Shown: in pieces, positions 51,382 to 61,402 of the stretch
Layout of the letters: each line of letters opens with the position of its first letter
Position numbering within the stretch: position 1 is the stretch's first letter
Assembly: GCF_030264295.1 (NCBI RefSeq)
Contig: NZ_CP127173.1
Span: forward strand, 3,231,501-3,295,500
Length of the DNA stretch: 64,000 bases
Direction of reading: 5' to 3'
Source: Amycolatopsis nalaikhensis
GTDB lineage: Bacteria; Actinomycetota; Actinomycetes; Mycobacteriales; Pseudonocardiaceae
Translations under genes and position numbers: made by a program
The notes under the pieces: generated by a model
The model's database searches: none
What the model was told of the DNA's origin: nothing
Seen by the model: only the letters and a program-made list of their open reading frames with translations

Positions 51382-52383
51382 GTGCTCCGTTTTCTCGTGC
51401 GTCGGCTGCTACAAGCGATCCCGACGCTCTTCATCCTGTCCATCCTGGTCTTCGCATGGTTGCGTTCCCTGCCCGGCGGTCCCGCCACCGCGCTGCTGGG
51501 TGACAAGGCAACGCCCGAGAAGATCGCCGACCTCAACCACGTACTCGGGCTCGATCAGCCGATCATCCTGCAGTACTTCAAGTTCCTCGGCCGCGCCTTC
51601 ACCGGCGACTTCGGCAACTCGCTCGTCTCGACCCAGCCGGTCGGCCACGAGATCGTCACCTTCCTGCCGGCGACCATCGAGCTCGGCCTCTCGGCCATGA
51701 TCATCGCGGTCGTCGTCGGCATCCCGGCGGGCTATCTCTCGGCGCGCTACCGCGGCGGGCCCGTTGACAACGGTGTCATCGTGCTCAGCCTGATCGGCGT
51801 CGCGGTGCCGGTGTTCTTCCTCGGCTACATGATGCAGGACCTGCTGGCCTCCCCGCTGGGGCTGCCGTCGCAGGGCCGCCAGTCGTCCGGCCTGGACGCC
51901 ACGGCCATCACGAACTTCGCCATCCTCGACGGCATCATGACCAGCGAGTGGGACGCCGTCTGGGACGCGGTCAAGCACCTGATCCTCCCCGCGTTCGCCC
52001 TGGCCACCATCCCGCTCGCGGTGATCACCCGGATCACCCGCGCGTCCGTGCTCGAGGTGCTCAACGAGGACTTCATCCGCACGGCCAACTCCAAGGGCCT
52101 CACCCAGCCGGTGGTCCGGCGGCGGCACGTGCTCCGCAACGGCCTGCTCCCGGTGGTCACCACCATCGGCCTGCAGACCGGCGCGCTGCTCGGCGGCGCG
52201 GTGCTGACCGAGCGGGTGTTCAACTTCCGCGGCCTCGGGTTCCTCCTGGCCGAAGGCATCGAACGGCGTGACTACCCGCGGCTGCAGGCGCTGCTGCTGT
52301 TCGGGGCCGTGGTCTACGTCCTGGTGAACATGCTGGTCGACATCTCGTACGGGATCATCGACCCGAGGGTGCGTGTGCGATGA
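51382..52383 (+). CDS. Peptide ABC transporter permease (DppB/OppB type)
   Basis: The 333-residue protein starts at GTG 51382. The N-terminal LRFLVRRLLQAIPTLFILS and the long loop before helix 2 are typical of DppB. It has six helices and the EAA loop DFIRTANSKGLTQPVVRRRHVLRNGLLP by position near residue 230. It forms the heteromeric channel with the next gene, whose start overlaps its stop by four bases. Confidence 0.95.
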   Translation: MLRFLVRRLLQAIPTLFILSILVFAWLRSLPGGPATALLGDKATPEKIADLNHVLGLDQPIILQYFKFLGRAFTGDFGNSLVSTQPVGHEIVTFLPATIELGLSAMIIAVVVGIPAGYLSARYRGGPVDNGVIVLSLIGVAVPVFFLGYMMQDLLASPLGLPSQGRQSSGLDATAITNFAILDGIMTSEWDAVWDAVKHLILPAFALATIPLAVITRITRASVLEVLNEDFIRTANSKGLTQPVVRRRHVLRNGLLPVVTTIGLQTGALLGGAVLTERVFNFRGLGFLLAEGIERRDYPRLQALLLFGAVVYVLVNMLVDISYGIIDPRVRVR

Positions 52384-53309
52384 ACACTCTGCTCAACAAG
52401 AAGAAGGAACCGATCGACAAGCTCGCCGCGGCGAGCGGGCGCAGCATCGGCGGCGAGGCGTTCCGCCGGATGCTGAAGAGCCCGGTCGCGATCACCGGCG
52501 GCGTCATCACCGGTCTGTTCCTGCTCCTGGCGATCTTCGCCCCGCTGCTCGCGCCGAAGGACCCGCTGGACCGCTCGATGCAGGACCAGGTGCAGCTCGG
52601 CCGGGGCATCATCCCCGGCTCGATGCCCGGCTACCCGCTCGGCGTCGACGACTTCGGCCGCGACTTCCTGTCCCGGCTGATCGTCGGGGCCCAGCAGACG
52701 CTGCTGGTCGGCGTGCTCGCCACGCTCATCGGCGTGCTGATCGGCGTGCTCATCGGCGGGCTCGCGGGCGCGTTCGGCGGCTGGGTCGACACCGTCCTCA
52801 TGCGACTGGTCGACGTCATGCTGTCGTTCCCGTCGCTGCTGCTGGCCATCTCGATCGCGGCGCTGTTCGCGAAGCCGAGCCAGTGGACGGTCATCCTCGC
52901 CGTGTCGATGGTCGGCGTGCCGATCTTCGCGCGGCTGCTGCGCGGTTCCATGCTGGCCCAGCGCGACGCCGACCACGTGCTCGCGGCGACGTCGCTGGGC
53001 GTCAAGCGCGGGACGATCGTGTTCCGGCACATGCTGCCGAACTCGCTCGGCCCGGTCATCGTGCAGGCGACGCTGACACTGGCGACCGCCATCCTGGAGG
53101 CCGCGGCGCTGTCGTTCCTCGGTCTGGGCGACCCGGACCCGTCACGGGCGGAGTGGGGGCTGATGCTCGGCAAGGCCGCGCGCCAGTTCCTCGACATCCG
53201 CCCGGAGCTCGCGTACTACCCGGCCATCGCGATCATCGTGGTCGCCCTCGGGTTCACGCTGCTCGGCGAGTCCCTCCGCGAAGCCCTCGACCCGAAGAAC
53301 AGGCGGTGA
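52380..53309 (+). CDS. Peptide ABC transporter permease (DppC/OppC type)
   Basis: The 309-residue protein has the DppC hallmarks: FRRMLKSPVAITGGVI near the N-terminus, the HPLGTD-equivalent YPLGVDDFGRDFLSRLIVGAQ, six helices and the EAA loop ATSLGVKRGTIVFRHMLPNSLGP. It overlaps DppB-type gene and precedes the first ATPase by six bases. Together with the other four genes it makes a complete importer. Lys-rich N-terminus (LNKKKEPIDKL) faces the cytoplasm. Confidence 0.95.
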   Translation: MNTLLNKKKEPIDKLAAASGRSIGGEAFRRMLKSPVAITGGVITGLFLLLAIFAPLLAPKDPLDRSMQDQVQLGRGIIPGSMPGYPLGVDDFGRDFLSRLIVGAQQTLLVGVLATLIGVLIGVLIGGLAGAFGGWVDTVLMRLVDVMLSFPSLLLAISIAALFAKPSQWTVILAVSMVGVPIFARLLRGSMLAQRDADHVLAATSLGVKRGTIVFRHMLPNSLGPVIVQATLTLATAILEAAALSFLGLGDPDPSRAEWGLMLGKAARQFLDIRPELAYYPAIAIIVVALGFTLLGESLREALDPKNRR

Positions 53310-53315
53310 GAACCC

Positions 53316-54311
53316 ATGGCACTCCTTGAAGTCCGCGACCTCTCGGTCGTCTTCCAGCGCAAGGGGGAGCAACCCTTCACCGCGGTGGACGGGGTCAGCT
53401 TCGACGTCGAGCCGGGCCAGACGGTCGGCCTGGTCGGCGAGTCCGGCTGCGGCAAGTCCGTGACGTCGCTGGCGATCATGCGGCTGCTCGCCCGGCGCGG
53501 CAACAAGGTCAGCGGCTCGGTGCGCTTCGAAGGCACCGACCTGCTCAAGCTGTCCGACAAGGACATGCGCGACCGCCGCGGCCGCGACCTCGGCATGGTG
53601 TTCCAGGACCCGCTGTCCTCGCTGAACCCGGTCATCCCGATCGGGCTGCAGATCACCGAGGTGCTGGAACGCCACCGCGGGATGTCGCGCAAGACGGCGT
53701 CGGTGGAAGCGGTGGACCTGCTCGACAAGGTCGGCATCCCCGACCCGTCGCGCCGGCTTTCCGAGTACCCGCACCAGCTTTCCGGCGGGATGCGGCAGCG
53801 CGCGCTGATCGCGATCGCGCTGGCGTGCCGCCCGCGGCTGCTCATCGCCGACGAGCCGACGACCGCGCTCGACGTCACCATCCAGGCACAGATCCTCGCG
53901 CTGCTGCGCGAACTGGTGCAGGACACCGGCACCGCGCTGATCATGATCACGCACGACCTCGGCGTCGTCGCCGGGCTGTGCGACGAGGTCAACGTCCTCT
54001 ACGGCGGCAAGATCGTCGAGCGGGCGCAGCGGCACCAGCTGTTCGCCGAGCCGCGGCACCCGTACACGCACGGCCTGCTCGCCTCGATCCCGCGCCTGGA
54101 CGCGGGCCGCGGCGAGAAGCTGATCCCCATCCGGGGTTCGGTGGCCGACAACATCCCGTGGGACCACGGGTGCGCGTTCGCGCCGCGCTGCCCGAACGCG
54201 CTGCCGGTCTGCCGCGAGGTCCAGCCGCAGCTGGTGCCCGACCAGGGCGGCCTGCTGCGCTGTCACAACCCCGTGCGGCCCGCGGTCGCCGCGGGAGGAG
54301 GAACCCGATGA
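53316..54311 (+). CDS. Peptide ABC transporter ATPase (DppD/OppD type)
   Basis: The 331-residue protein has Walker A GESGCGKS (near residue 41), the Q-loop in [11 protein letters not shown], signature [15 protein letters not shown], Walker [13 protein letters not shown] and the H-loop in THDLGVVAG. The C-terminal extension ends with the cysteine cluster [15 protein letters not shown] and RCH, typical of the oligo_HPY domain, where some members hold an iron-sulfur cluster. The next ATPase gene overlaps its stop. Confidence 0.96.
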   Translation: MALLEVRDLSVVFQRKGEQPFTAVDGVSFDVEPGQTVGLVGESGCGKSVTSLAIMRLLARRGNKVSGSVRFEGTDLLKLSDKDMRDRRGRDLGMVFQDPLSSLNPVIPIGLQITEVLERHRGMSRKTASVEAVDLLDKVGIPDPSRRLSEYPHQLSGGMRQRALIAIALACRPRLLIADEPTTALDVTIQAQILALLRELVQDTGTALIMITHDLGVVAGLCDEVNVLYGGKIVERAQRHQLFAEPRHPYTHGLLASIPRLDAGRGEKLIPIRGSVADNIPWDHGCAFAPRCPNALPVCREVQPQLVPDQGGLLRCHNPVRPAVAAGGGTR

Positions 54312-55420
54312 CCCGTCCTGCTGGTGACGTGCTGCTCGAGGTCACCGACCTCAAGGTGCACTTCCCGATCAAGCGCGGCATCGTGATCGACCGGACGATC
54401 GGTCACGTCTTCGCGGTCGACGGCGTCGACCTGGCCATCCGCCGCGGCGAGACCTACGGCCTGGTGGGTGAATCCGGCTGCGGCAAGTCGACGCTGGGCC
54501 GGGCGATCCTGCGGCTCAACGAGCCGACGTCGGGGAACGTGGTGTTCGACGGCACCGATGTCGCGCACCTCAAGGGCGAAGAGCTGCGGAAGGCCCGGCG
54601 CCGGATGCAGATGATCTTCCAGGACCCGCTGTCCAGTTTGGACCCCCGCCAGTCGGTGGAGTCCATCCTGCTCGAGGGCATGCGCGCGCACGGCCTCGAC
54701 AAGGACAAGGAGGCCACCCAGCGGCGGCTGCGCGAGCTGCTGTCGGCGGTCGGCCTGCCGGAGACGGCGCTGCGGAAGTACCCGCACGAGTTCTCGGGCG
54801 GGCAGCGCCAGCGCATCGGCATCGCGCGGGCGCTGGCCGTGGAGCCGGACCTGATCGTCGCCGACGAGCCGGTGTCCGCATTGGACGTTTCGGTGCAGGC
54901 CCAGGTGGTGAACCTGCTGGAGGACCTGCAGGACCAGCTCGGCCTGACGTACGTGGTGATCGCGCACGACCTCGCGGTGGTGCGGCACATCTCCGACCGC
55001 ATCGGCGTGATGTACCTCGGTGCGCTGGTCGAGGAGACCGACGCGGACTCGCTGTACCGGGAGCCGCTGCACCCGTACACGCGGGCGCTGCTGTCGGCCA
55101 TCCCGGTGCCGGACCCGCAGGTCGAGGACACCCGCGAGCAGATCCTGCTCGCCGGTGACCTGCCCTCGCCGGCGAACCCGCCGTCGGGCTGCCGCTTCCA
55201 CACGCGCTGCCCGTGGCGGCAGGCGAGCCTGTGCGACACCGACCGCCCGCAGCTGCGCGAAATCGGCGGCGGGCACCGGGTGGCGTGCCACTACGCGGAG
55301 GACATCCGCGACGGGCGCATCCAGCCGCACGAGGTGGAGCCGGAGCTGGTGGAGCTCACCGGGGCGCTGAACCCCGACCTGGGCCCGCCGGACATCGGCA
55401 CGTCCGCCGAGATCCTCTGA
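54308..55420 (+). CDS. Peptide ABC transporter ATPase (DppF/OppF type)
   Basis: The 370-residue protein starts at ATG 54308, overlapping the previous stop. It has Walker [10 protein letters not shown], the DppF-specific VFQDP-like [15 protein letters not shown], signature [15 protein letters not shown], Walker [15 protein letters not shown] and a C-terminal oligo_HPY region with [10 protein letters not shown] and CDTDRP. A tail of about 40 acidic residues is longer than usual. The operon ends with the palindrome at 55427-55479. Confidence 0.96.
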   Translation: MTRPAGDVLLEVTDLKVHFPIKRGIVIDRTIGHVFAVDGVDLAIRRGETYGLVGESGCGKSTLGRAILRLNEPTSGNVVFDGTDVAHLKGEELRKARRRMQMIFQDPLSSLDPRQSVESILLEGMRAHGLDKDKEATQRRLRELLSAVGLPETALRKYPHEFSGGQRQRIGIARALAVEPDLIVADEPVSALDVSVQAQVVNLLEDLQDQLGLTYVVIAHDLAVVRHISDRIGVMYLGALVEETDADSLYREPLHPYTRALLSAIPVPDPQVEDTREQILLAGDLPSPANPPSGCRFHTRCPWRQASLCDTDRPQLREIGGGHRVACHYAEDIRDGRIQPHEVEPELVELTGALNPDLGPPDIGTSAEIL

Positions 55421-55426
55421 CCGGAG

Positions 55427-55479
55427 CTTTCATAGTGAAAGTGGCGGGTGGCGACGCCCCGTCACTTTCACTATGAAAG
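55427..55479. repeat. Palindrome between convergent genes (17-bp arms)
   Basis: CTTTCATAGTGAAAGTG at 55427-55443 pairs perfectly with 55463-55479, and each arm is itself almost self-complementary around its centre. It lies between the ends of the ATPase gene and the convergent SnoaL-like gene. A bidirectional terminator is likely; the layered symmetry could also be a protein-binding repeat. Confidence 0.75.
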
Positions 55480-55487
55480 TGACGCCG

Positions 55488-55919
55488 CTAGGGCTTGAGG
55501 TCCAGCGCGGCGCTCATGGTGCCGTCCATGTAGAACGGCGTCGAGTCGTGCACGTGAGCGATCCGCCATTCGCCGTCCACCTTCCGGAAGCCCGTGGTGG
55601 AGCGGAACCACAGCTCGAACGGCTGCGGCATCCCCTTCGGCGTGGTTGACAGCCGGGTGAGGGAGTGGCTGTAGGCGACATCGCCGCCGACGGTGACCTC
55701 GAGGTCCCGGACCTCGTACTCGATCGGGCCGTCGAAGCTCGCGAACCAGGCCTTGCGCGCCTCGACGTCTTCGCCGTGGTGCGCGAGCGGCGGGGCGAGG
55801 GTGAAGGCGAGGAGGTCCGGCACGCATTGCCGGGCGAGCGCGTCGGCGTCACGTTCGGTTATCGCCGTGACGCGCTCGGAAATCAGTGCGCGAATCCGCT
55901 TGTCGTCCTGCTCGGTCAT
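55488..55919 (-). CDS. SnoaL-like/NTF2-fold protein
   Basis: The 143-residue protein has the SnoaL_3/SgcJ-like pattern: RVTAITERDADALARQCVPDLLAFTL for the N-terminal helix and pocket, DVEARKAWFASFDGPIEYEVRDLEV, and a final FRKVDGEWRIAHVHDSTPFYMD. Such proteins bind small hydrophobic ligands; a few are isomerases. The ATG at 55919 has AGGAGG seven bases upstream. An in-frame start 33 bases earlier is less likely. It stands alone and is divergent from the DGPF-protein gene; members often accompany ECF42-type clusters. Confidence 0.82.
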   Translation of the reverse strand: MTEQDDKRIRALISERVTAITERDADALARQCVPDLLAFTLAPPLAHHGEDVEARKAWFASFDGPIEYEVRDLEVTVGGDVAYSHSLTRLSTTPKGMPQPFELWFRSTTGFRKVDGEWRIAHVHDSTPFYMDGTMSAALDLKP

Positions 55920-56003
55920 GCCATCCTCCTGAGGTGGTGGGTGCCTGTTCACCGGAGACGTAGGTGCCGCCGCGCGGATTTCGACATCCCCCGGGGAGGA
56001 TTT

Positions 56004-56353
56004 TTGAAGTACGTGGTGTTGATCTACGGCAACCCCGAATCACGAGCCGCGTGGGAGGGGATGACCGACGAACAGCGAGCGGCGGGCCTGGAGTACTACC
56101 GCCGGCTCAACGCGGACCTTGACGCGTCCGGCGAGCGCATCGTGTCGGAGCGGCTGGCTTTCCCGGAGGCGGCCAAGCGCGTCCGGGTGTCGGATTCCGT
56201 TTCGACCACGGATGGCCCGTTCGCCGAGGCCAAGGAGTTCCTGGCCGGGTTCTACCTGCTGGAGTGCGCTGACATCGAGCGCGCGGTGGAGATCGCGGCC
56301 CGGATCCCGGAGGCGTCGTTCGGGGTGGTGGAGGTCCGGCCGGTGATGGGGTT

Positions 56354-56357
<4 letters not shown>
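56004..56357 (+). CDS. YCII/DGPF-domain protein paired with the sigma factor
   Basis: The 117-residue protein starts at TTG 56004 with GGGGAGGA upstream. It has KYVVLIYGN at the N-terminus and the DGPF motif in STTDGPFAEAKEFLAGFYLLE, then a ferredoxin-like ending. DGPF proteins are the constant partners of ECF42 sigma factors, and the sigma gene overlaps its stop by four bases. Its molecular role in the pair is unknown; in the known group it does not act as a classical anti-sigma factor. Confidence 0.9.
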
Positions 56358-57544
<1,187 letters not shown>

Positions 57545-57552
57545 GTCTCTTC

Positions 57553-57661
57553 GCAACCCCGAAGCCGGATTGTGACTACGGCCGACGGCACCGCGTCAAG
57601 GCGGGAAAGCGTGCCTTGACCCGGCGCCGTCGGCCGTGTTCTGGCTTCGTATCGGGGTTGC
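57553..57661 (+). terminator. Long structured hairpin after the sigma-factor gene
   Basis: Three nested stems form one rod: GCAACCCCGAAGCC (57553-57566) with GGCTTCG-TAT-CGGGGTTGC (57643-57661); ACGGCCGACGGC (57578-57589) with 57626-57637; GTCAAGGC (57595-57602) with GCCTTGAC (57613-57620). It begins nine bases after the stop codon. Terminator is the simplest reading; a structured RNA or palindromic repeat is possible. Confidence 0.65.
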
Positions 57662-57725
57662 GGGCTTGCCTTCTCCCGTGGAGGCCTTCTGACCTCATGC
57701 CTGGGCGGCTCTCGCTTGGCGTGTG

Positions 57726-57772
57726 CTGAAGGGGACGTTCATCGCATCAGATGCGATGAACGTCCCCTTCAG
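57726..57772. repeat. 47-bp perfect palindrome
   Basis: Arms of 23 bp (57726-57748, starting CTGAAGGGGACGTTCATC, and 57750-57772) are perfectly complementary around a single A. It lies in a 700-base gene-free stretch. With no T-run it could be a terminator or a dispersed palindrome like the others in this window. Confidence 0.8.
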
Positions 57773-57802
57773 TACAGCGAGGTGCGCAGCTCCGCCAAGC
57801 CG

Positions 57803-57949
57803 GGCTTGCTGGGCGGGGCTTGCCGAGCTGGGCTTGCTGGGCGGGGCTTGCCGAGCTGGGCCTGTCGAGCTGGGCTCGCCGAGCCAGGTCCGCCCAGCCA
57901 GGTCCGCCCAGCCAGGCCCGCCCAGCCAGGCCCGCCCTCCCAAGGGGGC
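57803..57949. repeat. Two tandem-repeat blocks of opposite strand bias
   Basis: A 28-bp unit (GGCTTGCTGGGCGGGGCTTG as its first 20 bases) occurs twice in tandem at 57803-57858. A 14-bp unit (CCAGGTCCGCCCAG and variants) occurs four times at 57894-57949. The first block is G-rich and the second C-rich, and they are partly complementary. The rest of the gap to 58240 shows no gene. Confidence 0.7.
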
Positions 57950-58240
57950 CATCCCCAGGCCAAGCCTATCGCCGAGCACCGACGAATCTGCCTGATCCAG
58001 GCTCCGCAGCCGAAGTTGTCCACATGGGGGTGAAACCTGTGGACAACCAGCCCGCGCCCGTGGACAACCTCCGCCCGATCGCGTGGATCACCCACCGAGC
58101 ACCGGAGAGCGAAAATGCCATTCCCCGACCCAGACCCCGCCTAAAGTCGTACCCGGGCCAATACCTGAGTAGGCCGCCCCGCGCGTACCGCCCCCGGTAC
58201 CCTGCGGAAAGCGGATTCCGGACACCAGGGGGTAGCGGCA

Positions 58241-58879
58241 GTGCACATCGACCAATGGCTGGAGGCGATCCCGCCGCTTTCGGTGTACCTGATCGTCGGG
58301 CTCGTCATCATGATCGAAAGCCTCGGCATCCCGCTCCCCGGTGAGATCGTGCTGGTCAGTGCCGCCTTGCTGGCCTCGCAGCACGACACCCTCAACCCGC
58401 TCTGGATCGGCGTCCTCGCCAGTGCCGGCGCCATCATCGGCGACAGCATCGGTTATCTGATCGGAAAGACCGGTGGGCAACGCCTGTTCGCCTGGGCCGG
58501 CCGGAAATTCCCGAAGCATTTCGGCCCGACGCACCTCGCCAACGCCGAACGGATCTTCGACAAACGCGGTGTCTGGGCCGTCTTCCTCGGCCGGTTCATC
58601 GCCTTCCTGCGCATCCTCGCCGGCCCGCTCGCCGGGTCCCTGCGCATGCACTACCCGAAGTTCCTGCTCGCGAACGCCGCCGGGGGCATCGTCTGGGCCG
58701 GTGGCACCACCGTCGCCGTCTACTACCTCGGCGTTGTCGCCGAAGAGTGGCTTGGCCGGTTCTCCAAGTTCGGGCTCGTCGCCGCCATCGTCATCGGCGT
58801 TGTCGTCTTCTTCGTCATGAAGAAGCGCCTCGGGCGGAAGCACGAAACCGAAGAAAAGCAGGAAGAGACCACGGCTTAG
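58241..58879 (+). CDS. DedA-family membrane protein
   Basis: The 212-residue protein starts at GTG 58241. It has the DedA/VTT pattern: IMIESLGIPLPGEIVLVSAALLAS, GDSIGYLIGKTGG, FDKRGVWAVFLGRFIAFLRILAGPLAGSLRM and a basic tail. The ESLGIPLPGE and GRF-R-LAGPLAGS segments are the re-entrant-loop signatures. The family includes undecaprenyl-phosphate and phospholipid flippases and proton-dependent transporters. It is convergent with the EamA gene, overlapping by four bases. Confidence 0.92.
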   Translation: MHIDQWLEAIPPLSVYLIVGLVIMIESLGIPLPGEIVLVSAALLASQHDTLNPLWIGVLASAGAIIGDSIGYLIGKTGGQRLFAWAGRKFPKHFGPTHLANAERIFDKRGVWAVFLGRFIAFLRILAGPLAGSLRMHYPKFLLANAAGGIVWAGGTTVAVYYLGVVAEEWLGRFSKFGLVAAIVIGVVVFFVMKKRLGRKHETEEKQEETTA

Positions 58880-59766
58880 GCAGGGACCAGCTCCGGTTTG
58901 GGCGCGGGCCGGAGCGAGCCGAGCAGCACTCCGCCGATCACCACCGCCGCCGCCGTGATCTCCAGCCACGTCGGCCTCTCGCCCAGCAGCAGGAACGACG
59001 CCGTCAGCCCGACCACCGGCACCAGCAGCGAGAACGGCGACACCACGCTCGCCGGGTTGCGGCGCATCAACGTCGTCCACACCCCGGATCCCACCACCGT
59101 GCCGATCAGCACCACGTACGCGAACCCGGCCAGCGCCGTCAGGCCGGTCGACGTCCCCAACGTCGTCAGGGAGTGCCACTGCGCCGCCGGGCCCTCCATG
59201 ACCAGCGACAACGCGAACATCGGCAGCGGCGGCACCACCGACATCCACAGCGTGAAGTGCAGCGGGTTGTCCGGTTCCGCCCGCCGAGAGCTCAGGTTGC
59301 CGAACGCCCAGCTCAGCGCGGCCAGCAACGTCAGGATCATCGGCAGCAGCGCCGCGTGCCCGGACTGCTGCCACGCGATCGCCACCATCCCGGCGACGGC
59401 CAGCGCGATGCCCGCCAGCTGGTGCGGCGTGACTCGTTCGCGCAGGAAGACCGCGCCGAGCAGCACCGTGAACGGCGCCGACGCCTGCAGCACCAGCGAT
59501 GCCAGCCCCGTCGGCATGCCCGTGTCCATCGCGATGAACAAGAACGCGAACTGCCCGGTGCCGAACCCGAGGCCGTAGCCCAGCAGGTGCCGCACCTTCA
59601 CCTTCGGCCACGGCACGAACAACACCGTCGGCACCGCGATCACCGCGAACCGCAGCGCGCCCGCGAACACCGGCGGGAACTGGCCGAGCGTGGCGTGGAT
59701 CGCGAGGAAGTTCAGGCCCCAGAGGACGGCGACGAGCACGGCGAGCAGACGGTCACGAGCGGGCAT
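58876..59766 (-). CDS. EamA/DMT-family transporter
   Basis: The 296-residue protein has ten helices arranged as two EamA repeats. The first begins LLAVLVAVLWGLNFLAIHATLGQFPPVF and the second LTLLAALSWAFGNLSSR. Conserved AxxWG and NLSSR turns are visible. Such permeases export amino acids or metabolites. The gene is divergent from a LysR gene with 86 bases between starts, so LysR control is likely. The substrate is unknown. Confidence 0.9.
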   Translation of the reverse strand: MPARDRLLAVLVAVLWGLNFLAIHATLGQFPPVFAGALRFAVIAVPTVLFVPWPKVKVRHLLGYGLGFGTGQFAFLFIAMDTGMPTGLASLVLQASAPFTVLLGAVFLRERVTPHQLAGIALAVAGMVAIAWQQSGHAALLPMILTLLAALSWAFGNLSSRRAEPDNPLHFTLWMSVVPPLPMFALSLVMEGPAAQWHSLTTLGTSTGLTALAGFAYVVLIGTVVGSGVWTTLMRRNPASVVSPFSLLVPVVGLTASFLLLGERPTWLEITAAAVVIGGVLLGSLRPAPKPELVPA

Positions 59767-59852
59767 GCCTCCACTCTGACAACGCTGACCGTGAAGGACC
59801 AGCGAGAATATTTGCAGGGACTGTGTAGCCGTGCTTCACGTACGCTGGCGCC

Positions 59853-60764
59853 GTGGATCTGGGTCGTCTGCGCACGTTGCGCGAGTTCGCCGACCGCGGG
59901 AGCGTGACCGCGGCCGCGCGGGCGCTGCACTGCACGCCGTCCGCCGTTTCGCAGCAGCTGCGTGCGCTGCAGAGCGAGGTCGGCCTGCCGCTCACCGAGC
60001 CCGCCGGCCGCGGCCTGCGGCTGACCGACGCCGGCCGCGCGCTCGTCGCCCGCGCCGACGAGGTGCTGGCCGCGCTCGAACGCGCCGAGTCCGAACTCGA
60101 CACCTACCGCAGCGCGCCGCGCGGCCGGGTGCGCGTCGCGATCTTCCAGTCCGCCGGCCTGATGCTGCTGCCGGGGCTGCTCACCCGCGTCGCCGGTTAC
60201 GACGGCCTGGAGGTCGACGTCCGCGATGTCGACATGACGCCACCCGAGGTCCCCGGGCTGGTCGCGGACTACGACGTCGTCGTCGCGCACCGCGACGAGC
60301 ACGCGCCGGAGTTCGACCAGGACCGGCTCGACGTCGTGCCGCTGCTGCGGGAGCCGCTCGACGTCGCGCTGCCGACCGGGCACCGGCTCGCGAACCGGCG
60401 CCGCGTCGAGCTCGCCGAACTGGCCGACGAACGCTGGATCAGCGTCGACTTCGGCTTCCCGGTGGACGACGTGCTGCGCTCGCTGACCATCCGCACCGGC
60501 GTGCGGCCGGTCGTGGTGCAGCGGATCAACGACTTCCGGATCACCGAACGGCTGGTCGCCGCCGGGCACGGCATCGCGCTGCTGCCGCGCTACACGATGG
60601 ACACCCGCCGCGGCAGCGGGCTGGTCGGCCGTCCGCTCGCCGGGATCCGCGCGGCGCGGCTGGTGGAGGCGGTCTGCCGCACGGGCGCGCTGCAGCGCCC
60701 CGCCGTCGCGAAGGTGATCGAGGAACTGCAGGCGGAGGTCGCCCAGCTCACCGCCGCCTCGTGA
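59853..60764 (+). CDS. LysR-family regulator
   Basis: The 303-residue protein starts at GTG 59853. It has the LysR helix-turn-helix (LRTLREFADRGSVTAAARALHCTPSAVSQQLRAL) and a periplasmic-binding-like effector domain with VRVAIFQSAGLMLLPGLL and GHGIALLPRYTMD. It is divergent from the EamA exporter and is its probable regulator. The TGA stop (60762-60764) lies inside the third copy of the 44-bp palindrome. Confidence 0.93.
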   Translation: MDLGRLRTLREFADRGSVTAAARALHCTPSAVSQQLRALQSEVGLPLTEPAGRGLRLTDAGRALVARADEVLAALERAESELDTYRSAPRGRVRVAIFQSAGLMLLPGLLTRVAGYDGLEVDVRDVDMTPPEVPGLVADYDVVVAHRDEHAPEFDQDRLDVVPLLREPLDVALPTGHRLANRRRVELAELADERWISVDFGFPVDDVLRSLTIRTGVRPVVVQRINDFRITERLVAAGHGIALLPRYTMDTRRGSGLVGRPLAGIRAARLVEAVCRTGALQRPAVAKVIEELQAEVAQLTAAS

Positions 60765-60802
60765 GTGTTTAGGGCGGTTAGAACCGCCCTAAACACTCAC
60801 GA
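60759..60802. repeat. 44-bp palindrome, copy 3 of 3
   Basis: Identical to the copies at 24217-24260 and 34010-34053. Here it supplies both stop codons of two convergent genes: TGA of lysR at 60762-60764 in the left arm and TCA (TGA on the minus strand) of tetR at 60797-60799 in the right arm. A bidirectional terminator is the best interpretation. Confidence 0.85.
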
Positions 60803-61402
60803 CCGGTGGCTGCGCAGGTGGGTCAAGGCGATGCGCAGGGCGTCTTCGAGCGCCGTGATGTCGTGGCGGAGGTGGGCCAGGAGCAGTCCACCTTGGACGG
60901 ACGTCATCGCGGCCTGCGCCAGCCGCGCCGGGTCGGCGTCGGGGGCCAGCTCTCCCTTGTCCCGCAACGTTTCCAGCCCGCGCACCAGGTGGGACTCCCA
61001 CGTCCGGTACGCGCGGTCGACCAGCGGCGCGAGCTTCGGGTTGTCGCCGACTTCGCCGGCGAGGTTGCCCAGCGGGCAGGCGATCGGCCCGCTCGCCTTG
61101 CGGTGGACGTCCAGCAGCTGCTCGGTCCACGTCTCGAAGTCGGCCCAGGAGGTCAGCTCGAAGATCGCGGGCTGGTTGCCGAGGATCTGCTCGAGGTAGC
61201 GGTCGATGACGGCTTCGACCAGCTGGTCCTTGTTCTTGAAGTAGTGGTACATCTGCGATTTCCCGGCGCCGCTGGCGGCGAGCACCTTGTCGAGGCTCGT
61301 GCCCGCGACGCCGTCGACGTACATCAGCTCCGCGGCCGCGTTGACGATCGCGTCGCGGGTCCGCTTGCCACGAGGTGTCGTGGCCGCTGCTTGCGCCTCC
61401 AT
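60797..61402 (-). CDS. TetR-family regulator of the peroxiredoxin gene
   Basis: The 201-residue protein has the TetR helix-turn-helix (RDAIVNAAAELMYVDGVAGTSLDKVLAASGAGKSQMYHYFKNKDQL by position 17-62) and a helical C-terminal domain with CPLGNLAGEVGD. The only cysteine seen in that motif could be redox-active, as in YxaF/LmrA-like members; this is a guess. The start ATG (61402) directly abuts an operator-like palindrome, so translation may be leaderless. It is divergent from the peroxiredoxin gene, which it probably represses together with itself. Confidence 0.92.
   Translation of the reverse strand: MEAQAAATTPRGKRTRDAIVNAAAELMYVDGVAGTSLDKVLAASGAGKSQMYHYFKNKDQLVEAVIDRYLEQILGNQPAIFELTSWADFETWTEQLLDVHRKASGPIACPLGNLAGEVGDNPKLAPLVDRAYRTWESHLVRGLETLRDKGELAPDADPARLAQAAMTSVQGGLLLAHLRHDITALEDALRIALTHLRSHRS

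Noticed and set aside
57803..57949. CRISPR array
   Set aside because: The repeats are contiguous without unique spacers, differ in unit length (28 and 14 bases) and no cas gene is present.
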